A stretch of DNA of 64,000 nt from Usitatibacter sp035624355 (GCA_035624355.1 DASPRQ010000031.1:1-64000), one strand, 5' to 3'; numbered from the stretch's first letter, positions 43,062-52,463 are shown. Translations and numbers: made by a program. Notes: generated by a model from the letters alone, not told the origin.

Positions 43062-43090
43062 TAAATACCCAAAATGCCCTTATTTGTCAA
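43062..43090 (-). promoter_or_regulatory. Promoter for the Crp/Fnr gene
   Basis: On the minus strand TTGACA (43090-43085) and TATTTA (43067-43062) are separated by 17 bases. The -10 ends seven bases before the ATG, so the start of transcription coincides with the start codon. GGGAG lies between them but would be outside the mRNA. The 146-base spacer 43055-43200 is AT-rich and also holds GATAAT (43157-43162), a possible -10 for trxB. Confidence 0.6.
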
Positions 43091-43200
43091 ACGGTTAGCG
43101 GACCAACCTCATTTAACCCCTTAATTTCAGGCACATACGCGCCTCCCACGGGATGCGATAATCGCGTTCTGTCCTCCTCCTTGCGGCAGTTTCCCCGCGA

Positions 43201-44151
43201 ATGACGACCCAACACTCCCGCCTGCTCATCCTCGGCTCCGGGCCCGCCGGCTACACGGCCGCGGTGTACGCCGCGCGCGCGAACCTCAAGCCCACCCTCG
43301 TCACCGGGCTCGCCCAGGGCGGGCAGCTCATGACGACCACCGACGTGGACAACTGGCCCGCCGACGCCGCGGGCGTGCAGGGGCCCGAGCTGATGGACCG
43401 CTTCCTCAAGCACGCCGAGCGCTTCGAGACGCAGGTCGTCTTCGACCAGGTGCACACCGCGAAGCTCGCCGAGCGCCCCATCACGCTCGTCGGCGACGCC
43501 GGCACCTACACCTGCGACGCGCTCATCATCGCCACGGGCGCCTCCGCGATGTACCTGGGGCTCGCCTCGGAGCAGGCCTACATGGGCAAGGGCGTATCCG
43601 GGTGCGCCACGTGCGACGGGTTCTTCTACAAGGGCCAGGACGTGTGCGTGGTGGGCGGCGGCAACACCGCGGTGGAGGAGGCGCTCTACCTCGCGAACAT
43701 CGCGCGCCACGTGACGGTCGTGCACCGGCGCGACAGGTTCCGCGCGGAGAAGATCCTCCAGGACAAGCTCTTCGAGCGCGAGCGCGAGGGCAAGGTCTCG
43801 ATCGAGTGGGACCACACGCTCGACGAGGTGCTCGGCGACAAGTCCGGGGTCACGGGCGTGCGCCTGAAGTCCACCCAGGACGGGAAGACGAAGGAGCTCG
43901 CCCTCACCGGCTGCTTCATCGCGATCGGCCATAAGCCCAACACCGACATCTTCGCCGGCCAGCTCGAGATGAGGAACGGCTACATCGTCACGAGGAGCGG
44001 GCTCGACGGCAACGCGACCGCCACGAGCGTCCCCGGGGTCTTCGCCGCGGGCGACGTGCAGGACCACGTGTACCGCCAGGCGGTGACGAGCGCGGCCACC
44101 GGCTGCATGGCGGCGCTCGACGCGGACAAGTACCTGGAATCGCTCGGGTGA
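43201..44151 (+). CDS. trxB: Thioredoxin reductase
   Basis: This encodes 316 residues. The FAD-binding GSGPAGYTAA (12-21), the redox pair Cys135/Cys138 (SGCATCDGF), the NADPH-binding GGGNTAVEEA, and the C-terminal AAGDVQDHVYRQAVTSAATG are all present. It reduces thioredoxin with NADPH in the cytoplasm. Its stop overlaps the GTG of the Smr gene. Confidence 0.97.
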   Translation: MTTQHSRLLILGSGPAGYTAAVYAARANLKPTLVTGLAQGGQLMTTTDVDNWPADAAGVQGPELMDRFLKHAERFETQVVFDQVHTAKLAERPITLVGDAGTYTCDALIIATGASAMYLGLASEQAYMGKGVSGCATCDGFFYKGQDVCVVGGGNTAVEEALYLANIARHVTVVHRRDRFRAEKILQDKLFEREREGKVSIEWDHTLDEVLGDKSGVTGVRLKSTQDGKTKELALTGCFIAIGHKPNTDIFAGQLEMRNGYIVTRSGLDGNATATSVPGVFAAGDVQDHVYRQAVTSAATGCMAALDADKYLESLG

Positions 44152-44711
44152 AGAGGCCCGCGCGCGAGCTCCCCGGCGAGCCTTCCGCGGCGCCCGAGGA
44201 CGTCGCGATCTTCCGCGCCGAGATGCGCGACGTGGCCCCGGCACCGCCCGCGAACCGCGTCGAGCCGTGGCGCCGGCGGCCCGCGCCCGTGCCCGCGCAG
44301 CGCCTGCGCGACGAGCGCGCCGTGATCGAGGAGCTCGCCCGCCTCGGGACCGACGGCGACGAGGTGGAGCTCGAGGACGACTCCGCGTACCTGAGGCCGG
44401 GGCTGCCGCGCGACATCCTGAGGAAGCTGCGCCGCGCGCACTGGACGATCCAGGACCAGGTGGACCTGCACGGCCTCACCGCCGAGGAGGCGGCGCGGGC
44501 GACCGCGCGGTTCCTAGCCGACTGCCTGAGGCGCGGCGTGCGCTGCGTGCGCATCGTGCACGGCAAGGGGCTCGGATCGCGCGGACGCGAGCCGGTGCTC
44601 AAGCGCCGGATCCGCCGCCTGCTCGCGCGCCGCTCCGAGGTGCTCGCTTTCGTGGAGCCGCGCGCCGTGCACGGCGGCGGCGGCGCGGTCGTGGCGCTGC
44701 TCGACGCGTGA
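44148..44711 (+). CDS. smrA: Smr-domain protein
   Basis: This encodes 187 residues. The basic N-terminal half is variable. The C-terminal Smr domain (about 100-187) shows VDLHGLTAEEAA and the RIVHGKGLGSRG loop. Smr domains nick branched DNA or act on RNA in translation quality control. The GTG overlaps trxB (GTGA), and its own stop overlaps the next gene (GTGA). Confidence 0.9.
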   Translation: MKRPARELPGEPSAAPEDVAIFRAEMRDVAPAPPANRVEPWRRRPAPVPAQRLRDERAVIEELARLGTDGDEVELEDDSAYLRPGLPRDILRKLRRAHWTIQDQVDLHGLTAEEAARATARFLADCLRRGVRCVRIVHGKGLGSRGREPVLKRRIRRLLARRSEVLAFVEPRAVHGGGGAVVALLDA

Positions 44712-46348
44712 GCCTGCGCGCGGCGCGCCTCGCCTTCCTGCTCGTCGCCGCCGCGGCGATCGCGATCGCGATCGCCGGCATGGGCCGGCCGCTCGCCAAT
44801 CCCGACGAGGGGCGCTACTCCGAGATCTCGCGGGAGATGGTGGCCTCGGGCGACTGGGTCACTCCGCGGCTGGACGGCATCAAGTACTTCGAGAAGCCGC
44901 CGCTGCAATACTGGGCCACGGCGGCCGTCTTCGAGGCCTTCGGGCAGAGCGAGACCACCGCACGCCTGTACGTGGCCCTGTGCGGGCTCGCGACCCTGCT
45001 CGCCGCGGCGTATGCGGCGCGCCGCCTTGGCACGAACGAGGTCGGCGCGGCCACGCTGGCCGCCCTCCTCGCGAGCCCCTATTTCATGGCGCTCGCCACC
45101 ATCGTCACGCTCGACATGGGGGTGACGCTCTGGACGACGGTGACCCTGTGGGCGTTCCTGCTCGCCGAGCAGGAGGCCGGGCGCGGCGGCGCGGCGCGCG
45201 GCTGGATCGCGCTCGCCTGGGTCGCGACCGCGCTCGCGGTCCTGTCCAAGGGGCTGATCGGCATCGTCTTCGCGGGCGCGGCGGTGTTCTTCCGCAGCGT
45301 GCTCCAGCGCGACCTCTCCGCGATGCGCAGGCTGCGCTGGTCGTGGGGGCTGCCGCTCTGCCTCGCCATCGCCGCGCCCTGGTTCGTCGCCGTCTCGCGC
45401 GCCAACCCCGAGTTCGCGCGCTTCTTCTTCATCCACGAGCATTTCGAGCGCTTCCTCACGCACGAGCACCGGCGCGTGGAGCCGTGGTGGTTCTTCCTGC
45501 CCATCGTGGCCGCCGGTTTCCTGCCCTGGGCCCTCGCGTTGCCGGCGGCCGTCGCGCACGCGTGGCGCTCCGAAACCGGGAAGCCCTTCCAGCCCCTGCG
45601 CGTGGCGATCCTCTGGTCGGCGTTCATCGTGGCGTTCTTCAGCGCCTCGGGCTCGAAGCTGCCGGCGTACGTGCTGCCGGTCTTCCCGCCGCTCGCGTAC
45701 GTCCTCGGGCACTACCTCGCCGAGGCGCCGCCGCGGCGCCTCGCGCTCTGGGCGGGGCTCGGCGCCTCGCTCGCGATCCCGCTCGCCGCGCTCGCGCTCG
45801 GCATCGACCGCGAGGCGAAGGATCCCTGGACCCTCGCCCTGTACCGCGCCGCGCAGCCCTGGACGCTCGCGGCGGCGGGAGCGCACCTGGCCGGCGGCGT
45901 CGCGGGATGGGCCCTCCTTCGCGCGGGGCGCCGCTGGCACGGGCTCGCCGCGGTCGCCTTCGGCGCCCTGCTGGTCATCGCGTGCATCCAGGGCGGCTAC
46001 GACGAGCTCACGCCGCGGCAGTCGGGCAAGGGGGTCGCCGAGGCGATGAAGCCGTGGCTCGCCCCCACGACCCGGCTCTACAGCGTGGGCCACTACGACC
46101 AGACCGTGCCCTTCTACATCGGGCGCACGCTCACGCTGGTGAACTACCACGACGAGTTCGAGACGGGCCTGCGCGCCGAGCCGGAGCTCGCCATCGAGGA
46201 CCTCGGGAAGTTCCCGGCGGAATGGCTGCGGCCGGGCGATGCGCTGGCTATAATGCAGCCCGGCACTTACGAAAGATTCCGGCGGCAGGGCCTGCCCATG
46301 CAGGTGCTGCACGAAGACCCGCGCCGCGTTCTCGTCCGCAAGCCGTGA
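44708..46348 (+). CDS. arnT: ArnT-like lipid A glycosyltransferase (GT83/PMT family)
   Basis: This encodes 546 residues with about 12 membrane helices. The first periplasmic loop NPDEGRYSEISREM and KYFEKPPLQYW are diagnostic of ArnT/PMT transferases; the Asp-Glu binds metal and undecaprenyl phosphate. It would transfer 4-amino-4-deoxyarabinose to lipid A phosphates. It heads a tight plus-strand operon with the carrier, aminotransferase and modifying enzymes for the same sugar. The GTG start overlaps the Smr gene stop. Confidence 0.88.
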   Translation: MSLRAARLAFLLVAAAAIAIAIAGMGRPLANPDEGRYSEISREMVASGDWVTPRLDGIKYFEKPPLQYWATAAVFEAFGQSETTARLYVALCGLATLLAAAYAARRLGTNEVGAATLAALLASPYFMALATIVTLDMGVTLWTTVTLWAFLLAEQEAGRGGAARGWIALAWVATALAVLSKGLIGIVFAGAAVFFRSVLQRDLSAMRRLRWSWGLPLCLAIAAPWFVAVSRANPEFARFFFIHEHFERFLTHEHRRVEPWWFFLPIVAAGFLPWALALPAAVAHAWRSETGKPFQPLRVAILWSAFIVAFFSASGSKLPAYVLPVFPPLAYVLGHYLAEAPPRRLALWAGLGASLAIPLAALALGIDREAKDPWTLALYRAAQPWTLAAAGAHLAGGVAGWALLRAGRRWHGLAAVAFGALLVIACIQGGYDELTPRQSGKGVAEAMKPWLAPTTRLYSVGHYDQTVPFYIGRTLTLVNYHDEFETGLRAEPELAIEDLGKFPAEWLRPGDALAIMQPGTYERFRRQGLPMQVLHEDPRRVLVRKP

Positions 46349-46716
46349 CCCCTCTCACCTTCTCGCTCGTGCTGGCCGGCGTGCTCCTCAACGCGTCCGC
46401 GCAGCTGCTCCTCAAGGCCGGGACCGCCCGCGTGGGCGAGTTCGCGTTCTCGCTCGCGAACGTGGTGCCGATCGGCACGCGCCTCGCGCTGAGCCCCTAC
46501 ATCGCCGGGGGGCTCGCTTGCTACGTGGTGAGCGTGGTGGTCTGGATCCTCGCGCTGTCCCGGGTGCCGGTGAGCGTGGCCTACCCGATGCTCTCGATCG
46601 GCTACATCGTGAACGCCGTGGCGGCGTGGTGGCTCTTCGGCGAGTCGCTGGGCGCCCAAAAGCTCGTGGGCATCGCGTTCATCGTCGTGGGCGTGTTCCT
46701 GGTGGCGCGCTCCTAG
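46345..46716 (+). CDS. EamA/SMR small membrane protein, ArnE/ArnF-like
   Basis: This encodes 123 residues with four helices (LTFSLVLAGVLLNASAQLLLK, IAGGLACYVVSVVVWILAL, then VSVAYPMLSIGYIVNAVAAW). It resembles the ArnE/ArnF subunits that flip undecaprenyl-phosphate-aminoarabinose across the inner membrane. Only one gene is found, so it may form a homodimer. GTG start, overlapping arnT by GTGA. Confidence 0.8.
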   Translation: MTPLTFSLVLAGVLLNASAQLLLKAGTARVGEFAFSLANVVPIGTRLALSPYIAGGLACYVVSVVVWILALSRVPVSVAYPMLSIGYIVNAVAAWWLFGESLGAQKLVGIAFIVVGVFLVARS

Positions 46717-47849
46717 TGCAGCCCTTCCTGCCCTTCGCGCGGCCCACGATCGACGAGGCGATGGTCGCCGCCGTCGCCGACACCCTGCGCAGCCGCTGGC
46801 TCGTCACGGGCCCGCGCGCCGCGGCCTTCGAGAAGGCGCTTTCGGGGCGCTTCGGCGGGCGGCCCGTGCGCTGCGTCACCTCGGCCACGGCCGCGATGGA
46901 GATCGCGCTCGAGCTCCTCGGGATCGGGCCCGGCGACGAGGTGATCATGCCCGCGCAGAGCTTCTTCGTGACCGGGAACCTCGTCGAGCGCGCCGGCGCC
47001 ACGGCGGTGTTCGTGGACGTGGAGCTCGCCTCGCGCAACGCCGACATGGCGCAGGCCCACGCCGCGGTGACGCCGCGCACGCGCCTGTTCATGCCCACGC
47101 ACTACAACTCCCCCCTCGATCCCGAAGCCCTCGCGGCCTTCGCGCGCCGGCACGGCGTGCGCATCCTGGAGGACGCCGCGCTCGCGATCGGGTCGAAGGC
47201 CGCGGGGCGCGAGGTGGGATCGACGGGCGACCTCGTCTCGTTCAGCTTCCATCCGAACAAGAACATGACCACGGTCGAGGGAGGGGCGCTCGTGCTCTCC
47301 GACGAGCGCGAGGCCGCGGTCGTCGAGGAGCTGCGCTTCCACGGCATCCGGCGCCTCGCGGACGGCACCCGCGACGTCGAGCGCGCCGGGGCGAAGTACA
47401 ACTTCTCCGACGTCTCCGCCCGCCTCGGCCTCGAGCAGCTCGCGCGGCTCGACGAGTGGTGCCGCGCCCGCGAGCGCCTCGCGCACCGCTATTTCGAGTG
47501 CCTCGAGGGCGACGACCTGCTCGGGCCCGAGCGCCTGCCGCCGAGGGACAACCCCGGCCACAGCTGGAACATGTTCACGGTGCTGCTGCCGCTCGAAGCG
47601 ATGGGGCGCACGCGCAAGGCCTTCATCGACGCGATGGCGCAGGAAGGCATCGGCATCGGCGTCTCCTACGAGGCGATCCACCTCACGACGCTCTTCCGCG
47701 GGAAGGGCTTCCGCGAGGGCATGTTCCCGGTCTCCGAGCGCATCGCCCGCGAGACGGTCACGCTGCCGCTCTTCCCGGAGATGCGCGACTCGGACGTCGA
47801 GCGCGTATCGGCGGCGCTGGGGCGCGTGCTGCGGCGCAAGGCGGCCTGA
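46716..47849 (+). CDS. arnB: DegT/DnrJ/EryC1 aminotransferase, ArnB-like
   Basis: This encodes a 377-residue PLP-dependent enzyme. SATAAMEIALELLGIGPGDEV and the Schiff-base Lys182 in FHPNKNMTTVEGG match ArnB, which converts UDP-4-keto-arabinose to UDP-4-amino-4-deoxyarabinose. The GTG overlaps the upstream TAG by one base. It is followed three bases later by an ArnC-like gene. Confidence 0.9.
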   Translation: MQPFLPFARPTIDEAMVAAVADTLRSRWLVTGPRAAAFEKALSGRFGGRPVRCVTSATAAMEIALELLGIGPGDEVIMPAQSFFVTGNLVERAGATAVFVDVELASRNADMAQAHAAVTPRTRLFMPTHYNSPLDPEALAAFARRHGVRILEDAALAIGSKAAGREVGSTGDLVSFSFHPNKNMTTVEGGALVLSDEREAAVVEELRFHGIRRLADGTRDVERAGAKYNFSDVSARLGLEQLARLDEWCRARERLAHRYFECLEGDDLLGPERLPPRDNPGHSWNMFTVLLPLEAMGRTRKAFIDAMAQEGIGIGVSYEAIHLTTLFRGKGFREGMFPVSERIARETVTLPLFPEMRDSDVERVSAALGRVLRRKAA

Positions 47850-47852
47850 AGG

Positions 47853-48797
47853 ATGGCGGCGCCGCGGGTCTCGGTCGTGATCCCCGTGTACAACGAGGAG
47901 GCGGTGCTGCCCGCCCTCTTCGCCCGGCTGTATCCCGCGCTCGACGCGCTCGGCCTGCCCTACGAGGTGCTCTTCGTCGACGACGGCAGCCGCGACCGGT
48001 CGGCCGCGCTCCTGCGCGAGCAGTTCCAGAAGCGCCCCGAGGTGACGCGGGTGCTCCTCTTCAACGGCAACTTCGGCCAGCACATGGCGATCATGGCGGG
48101 CTTCGAGTACGTGCGCGGCGGCCGCGTCGTCACGCTCGACGCCGACCTCCAGAACCCGCCCGAGGAGATCGCGAAGCTCCTCGCCAGGATGGACGAGGGC
48201 CACGACTACGTGGGCTCGATCCGGCGGCGGCGCCAGGACGCGGCGTGGCGCCGGTGGGCCTCGAAGGCGATGAACCGCCTGCGCGAGCGCATCACGCACA
48301 TCCGCATGACGGACCAGGGCTGCATGCTGCGCGCCTACGACCGGCCCATCGTCGACGCGATCCGCGCCTCGCGCGAGGTGAGCACCTATATCCCGGCGCT
48401 CGCCTACTCCTTCGCGCACAACCCGGCCGAGGTGGAGGTGGAGCACGAGGAGCGGCACGCGGGCGCCTCGAAGTACTCGCTCTACAAGCTCATCCGGCTC
48501 AACTTCGACCTGGTGACCGGCTTCTCGGTGATGCCGCTGCAGCTCTTCTCGCTCTTCGGCATCTTCGTCTCGATCGCCTCCCTCGGGGTGTACGTCGTGG
48601 TGATCGCCAAGCGCATCATCCTCGGCACCGACCACTCGCTGTGGGTGATCTGGGATCGCGACATCCTCCAGTTCTTCCTCACGGGCATGGTGCTCTTCGG
48701 GCTCGGGCTGATCGGCGAGTACGTGGGCCGCATCTACCAGCAGGTACGCGAGCGGCCGCGCTACGTGATCCAGGCGCTGCTGGAGAAGACCGACTGA
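47853..48797 (+). CDS. arnC: GT2 glycosyltransferase, ArnC-like
   Basis: This encodes 314 residues. The GT2 domain (SVVIPVYNEEAVLP, VDDGSRD, and TLDADLQNPP with the DxD) is followed by two C-terminal membrane helices (about 230-255 and 270-295). ArnC attaches formyl-aminoarabinose to undecaprenyl phosphate. Its homology to PgtB/DPM-type transferases makes the call depend partly on operon context. Confidence 0.88.
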   Translation: MAAPRVSVVIPVYNEEAVLPALFARLYPALDALGLPYEVLFVDDGSRDRSAALLREQFQKRPEVTRVLLFNGNFGQHMAIMAGFEYVRGGRVVTLDADLQNPPEEIAKLLARMDEGHDYVGSIRRRRQDAAWRRWASKAMNRLRERITHIRMTDQGCMLRAYDRPIVDAIRASREVSTYIPALAYSFAHNPAEVEVEHEERHAGASKYSLYKLIRLNFDLVTGFSVMPLQLFSLFGIFVSIASLGVYVVVIAKRIILGTDHSLWVIWDRDILQFFLTGMVLFGLGLIGEYVGRIYQQVRERPRYVIQALLEKTD

Positions 48798-48798
48798 C

Positions 48799-49734
48799 AT
48801 GGCCGCGCGCGCCGTCGTCTTCGCCTACCACGACGTGGGCGCGCGCTGCCTCGCGGTGCTGCTCGCGCACGGCGTCGAGGTGCCGCTCGTGGTGACCCAC
48901 GCCGACGACCCCGGCGAGACGATCTGGTTCGCGAGCGTCGAGCGCCTGGCGCGCGAGCAGGGGCTGGAAGTCGCCACACCGCAGGCCCCCGCCCTGCCGG
49001 GCCTCGCCGCCCGCCTCGCGGCCCTCGCCCCCGATTTCGTCTTCTCGTTCTACTACCGCTACATGCTTCCGGAGCCGGTCCTCGCGACGGCGCGCCGCGG
49101 CGCCTACAACATGCACGGCTCCCTGCTCCCGAAATACCGCGGGCGCGTGCCGGTGAACTGGGCGGTGCTGCGCGGCGAGCGGGAGACGGGCGCGACGCTT
49201 CACGAGATGACGGCGAAGCCCGACGCCGGGCGCATCGTCGACCGCATGGCGGTGCCCATCCTGCCCGACGATCGCGCGATCGACGTGTTCCGCAAGGTGA
49301 CGGTCGCCGCCGAGCTGGTGCTCGACCGCTCGCTCCCCGCCCTCCTCGACGGCACCGCGCGCCCGGTCGCGCAGGACCTCTCGCAGGGCAGCTACTTCGG
49401 GGCCCGCCGCCCCGAGGACGGGCGCATCGACTGGTCGAAGGGCGCGCGCGAGATCCACGACCTCGTGCGCGCGGTCGCCCCGCCCTACCCAGGCGCCTTC
49501 ACCGCGCTCGGCGGCGGGACGCTGCGCGTGCTGCGCACGCGCGTGCTCGCGGGGCGCGGAGCCGCCGGCGCGCCGACGGTCGCCGTCGACGAGGCGGGAA
49601 GGCTCGTCGCGCGCTGCGCCGACGGCGGGACGCTCGCCCTCCTCGAGGCGGAGCTCGACGGCGCGCCCCTCACCGCATCCACGTTCATTGGGCGATTCGG
49701 GCGCGAGGGCGCCCGGCCCGGAGGCACTCCATGA
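48799..49734 (+). CDS. arnA: UDP-Ara4N formyltransferase (ArnA N-terminal domain as separate protein)
   Basis: This encodes 311 residues. The formyltransferase catalytic triad is Asn104, His106 and Asp142 (YNMHGSLLPKYRG, then KPDAG), within two residues of the E. coli ArnA positions. It would N-formylate UDP-aminoarabinose. In enterobacteria this is fused to a decarboxylase; here that half is the next gene, overlapping by four bases. Confidence 0.9.
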   Translation: MAARAVVFAYHDVGARCLAVLLAHGVEVPLVVTHADDPGETIWFASVERLAREQGLEVATPQAPALPGLAARLAALAPDFVFSFYYRYMLPEPVLATARRGAYNMHGSLLPKYRGRVPVNWAVLRGERETGATLHEMTAKPDAGRIVDRMAVPILPDDRAIDVFRKVTVAAELVLDRSLPALLDGTARPVAQDLSQGSYFGARRPEDGRIDWSKGAREIHDLVRAVAPPYPGAFTALGGGTLRVLRTRVLAGRGAAGAPTVAVDEAGRLVARCADGGTLALLEAELDGAPLTASTFIGRFGREGARPGGTP

Positions 49735-50774
49735 AGAAACTCTGCATCCTCGGCGTCAACGGCTTCATCGGGCACCACCTGTCGCAGCGCGTGCTCGCCG
49801 ACACGGGCTGGGAGGTGTTCGGCATGGACATGGGCGCCGACCGCGTCGCCGACCTCCTCGGACACCCGCGCTTCCACTTCTTCGAGGGCGACATCACCAT
49901 CAACAAGGAGTGGATCGAGTACCACATCCGCAAGTGCGACGTGGTGCTGCCGCTGGTGGCGATCGCGACCCCGGCCACGTACGTGCGCGAGCCGCTGCGC
50001 GTCTTCGAGCTCGACTTCGAGGCGAACCTGCCCATCGTGAGGAGCTGCGTGAAGTACGGCAAGCGCATCCTCTTCCCGTCCACCTCGGAGGTCTACGGGA
50101 TGTGCCGCGACGCGCGCTTCGACCCCTACGCCTCGGAGCTCGTGCTCGGCCCCATCGACAAGCAGCGCTGGATCTACTCGTGCTCGAAGCAGCTCATGGA
50201 CCGCGTGATCTGGGCCTACGGCTCCATGGGGCAGCTCGACTTCACGCTCTTCCGGCCGTTCAACTGGATCGGGGCGGGGCTCGACTCGATCCACACCCCC
50301 AAGGAGGGCAGCTCGCGCGTGATCACGCAGTTCCTCGGGCACATCGTGCGCGGCGAGCCGATCAAGCTCGTGGACGGCGGGGCGCAGCGCCGGACCTTCA
50401 CCTACATCGACGACGGGATCTCCGCGCTCATGAAGATCATCGAGAACCGCGATCGCGTGGCGAGCGGGCGCATCTACAACATCGGCAACCCGGACAACGA
50501 CTACTCGGTGCGCGAGCTCGCGCAGATGATGCTCGAGCTCGCGCACGCCTATCCCGAGTACCGCGAGAGCAGCTCGCGCGTGAAGCTGATCGAGGTGAGC
50601 TCGGACGACTACTACGGCCGGGGCTACCAGGACGTGCAGAGCCGCGTGCCGGCGATCGACAACACGATGAAGGACCTGGGCTGGGCGCCCCGGGTGGACA
50701 TGAAGACCGCGCTGCGGCACATTTTCGACGCGTACCGCGGGCAGCTCGAGGACGCCCGCGCGCTGGCGGGCTGA
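49731..50774 (+). CDS. arnA: UDP-glucuronate decarboxylase (ArnA C-terminal domain as separate protein)
   Basis: This is a 347-residue extended SDR. GVNGFIGHHL binds NAD; FPSTSEVYGM and YSCSKQLMDR provide the Ser-Glu and Tyr-Lys catalytic pairs; YQDVQSRVP aligns with the arginine that decarboxylates UDP-glucuronate in ArnA. The substrate comes from Ugd, whose gene is also in this window. Its ATG overlaps the formyltransferase stop (ATGA). ArnD, the deformylase, is not seen. Confidence 0.92.
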   Translation: MKKLCILGVNGFIGHHLSQRVLADTGWEVFGMDMGADRVADLLGHPRFHFFEGDITINKEWIEYHIRKCDVVLPLVAIATPATYVREPLRVFELDFEANLPIVRSCVKYGKRILFPSTSEVYGMCRDARFDPYASELVLGPIDKQRWIYSCSKQLMDRVIWAYGSMGQLDFTLFRPFNWIGAGLDSIHTPKEGSSRVITQFLGHIVRGEPIKLVDGGAQRRTFTYIDDGISALMKIIENRDRVASGRIYNIGNPDNDYSVRELAQMMLELAHAYPEYRESSSRVKLIEVSSDDYYGRGYQDVQSRVPAIDNTMKDLGWAPRVDMKTALRHIFDAYRGQLEDARALAG

Positions 50775-50804
50775 CGGGCCCCGGGCGCGGACGAGGGAGC
50801 GACC

Positions 50805-51302
50805 ATGGAAGAGAAGCCGCTGGTGGGCGTGGTGATGGGCTCCCAGAGCGACTGGGAGGTGATGCAGCATGCCGCGCGCATCCTCAGGGATTTCGGCGTG
50901 CCGTACGAGACGCGCGTCGTCTCCGCGCACCGCACGCCCGACGCGATGTTCGAGTACGCCGAGGGCGCGCGCGGTCGCGGGCTCGCCTGCATCATCGCGG
51001 GGGCCGGCGGCTCGGCCCACCTCCCGGGCATGATCGCCTCGAAGACCACGCTGCCGGTGCTCGGCGTGCCGGTGCCCACGCGGCACCTCGCCGGCCAGGA
51101 TTCCCTCTACTCCATCGTGCAGATGCCCAAGGGCATCCCCGTGGCGACGTTCGCGATCGGGGAATCGGGGGCGGCCAACGCGGGGCTGTTCGCGGTGAGC
51201 CTGCTCGCCGTGGCCGACGCCGAGCTCGCGCGCAAGCTCGCCGCCTACCGCGAGACCCTGCGCGATCAGGTCGCCGCGATGCAGCTGCCCGACGTGCTGT
51301 GA
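50805..51302 (+). CDS. purE: N5-carboxyaminoimidazole ribonucleotide mutase
   Basis: This encodes 165 residues. VGVVMGSQSDWEVM binds phosphate, and SAHRTPD provides the catalytic His. It performs a step of purine synthesis with PurK. The ATG has a GAGGGAG box upstream. The stop overlaps purK (GTGA). Confidence 0.96.
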   Translation: MEEKPLVGVVMGSQSDWEVMQHAARILRDFGVPYETRVVSAHRTPDAMFEYAEGARGRGLACIIAGAGGSAHLPGMIASKTTLPVLGVPVPTRHLAGQDSLYSIVQMPKGIPVATFAIGESGAANAGLFAVSLLAVADAELARKLAAYRETLRDQVAAMQLPDVL

Positions 51303-52435
51303 TCCTTCCCGGGGCCACGCTCGGCCTCCTCGGCGGCGGCCAGCTGGGGCGCATGTTCACGGTCGCCGCCCGCACGCTGGGCTACCGCGTGACCGTCCTC
51401 GACCCCGACGTGCACGCGCCCGCCGCCGAGTTCGCCACCGGCCACCTCGCCGCGCCCTACGACGATCCCGCGGCGCTCGCCGAGCTCGCCGCCACGTGCT
51501 CGGCCGTGACCACCGAGTTCGAGAACGCGCCGGCCGCCGCCCTGGAGCGGCTCGAGTCGAGCCTCGTGGTGCGCCCCGGAGGCACTCCGGTCGCCGTGGC
51601 GCAGGACCGGCGGCGCGAGAAGGGGTTCCTCGCCGGCCACGGCTTCCCGGTGGGCGCGTGGGCGGCGATCGATTCGCCCGCAGACGTCGGGGCCGCGCTC
51701 GCGCGCGTGAGGCTCCCGGCGCTGCTCAAGACCGCCCGCCTCGGCTACGACGGCAAGGGCCAGGCGCGCATCGAGCGGGCCGCCGACCTCGAGCGCACCC
51801 TCGGGCAATGGAAGGGCGTGCCGTGCGTGCTCGAGGAGCTCCTCGCCCTCGAGCGCGAGATCTCCGTGGTCCTCGCCCGCGCCGACGACGGAGACGTCGC
51901 GGTCTTCCCCGTGGCCGACAACCGCCACGCGCGCGGCATCCTCGACATGACGGTGGCCCCCGCGCCCGTGGCCGCGCCGCTCGCGCGCGAGGCGGCATCG
52001 ATCGCCACGCGCCTCGCCGCGGAGCTGGGCTACGTGGGGGTGCTCGCGGTGGAGATGTTCGTGGTCGGGGGCCGGCTGCTGGTGAACGAGATCGCTCCCC
52101 GCCCCCACAACAGCGGCCACTACACCATCGACGCGTGCCGCACCTCGCAGTTCGAGCAGCAGGTGCGCGTCCTCTGCGGCCTGCCGCTGGGGGACCCCTC
52201 GCAGCACAGCCCCGCGGTGATGGTGAACCTGCTGGGCGACATCTGGCGCGGGGGCGAGCCGCCGTGGGAGGCGGTGCTGCGCCACGCGGGCGCGCACCTG
52301 CACCTGTACGGCAAGCGCGAGGCGCGCCCCGGGCGCAAGATGGGGCACGTGACCGTCTGCGAGGCGACCCCCGAGCGGGCGCTCGCCGTCGCGCTCGAGA
52401 TCCGGCGCGACCTGGGCATCGGCGAACCCGCGTGA
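51299..52435 (+). CDS. purK: 5-(carboxyamino)imidazole ribonucleotide synthase
   Basis: This encodes a 378-residue ATP-grasp enzyme. LGLLGGGQLGRM opens the N domain; LKTARLGYDGKGQ and EIAPRPHNSGHYTIDAC are signature segments. It carboxylates AIR with bicarbonate and ATP. The GTG start overlaps the purE stop. In related genomes purEK are paired as here. Confidence 0.95.
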   Translation: MILPGATLGLLGGGQLGRMFTVAARTLGYRVTVLDPDVHAPAAEFATGHLAAPYDDPAALAELAATCSAVTTEFENAPAAALERLESSLVVRPGGTPVAVAQDRRREKGFLAGHGFPVGAWAAIDSPADVGAALARVRLPALLKTARLGYDGKGQARIERAADLERTLGQWKGVPCVLEELLALEREISVVLARADDGDVAVFPVADNRHARGILDMTVAPAPVAAPLAREAASIATRLAAELGYVGVLAVEMFVVGGRLLVNEIAPRPHNSGHYTIDACRTSQFEQQVRVLCGLPLGDPSQHSPAVMVNLLGDIWRGGEPPWEAVLRHAGAHLHLYGKREARPGRKMGHVTVCEATPERALAVALEIRRDLGIGEPA

Positions 52436-52463
52436 CGCGATGCCGGTCTTCCCGCAGAGAGAC

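Noticed and set aside
47853..48797. Assigning the GT2 protein to dolichol/polyprenyl-phosphate mannose synthase
   Set aside because: The domain fits both, but contiguity with arnB and the split arnA genes favours ArnC.
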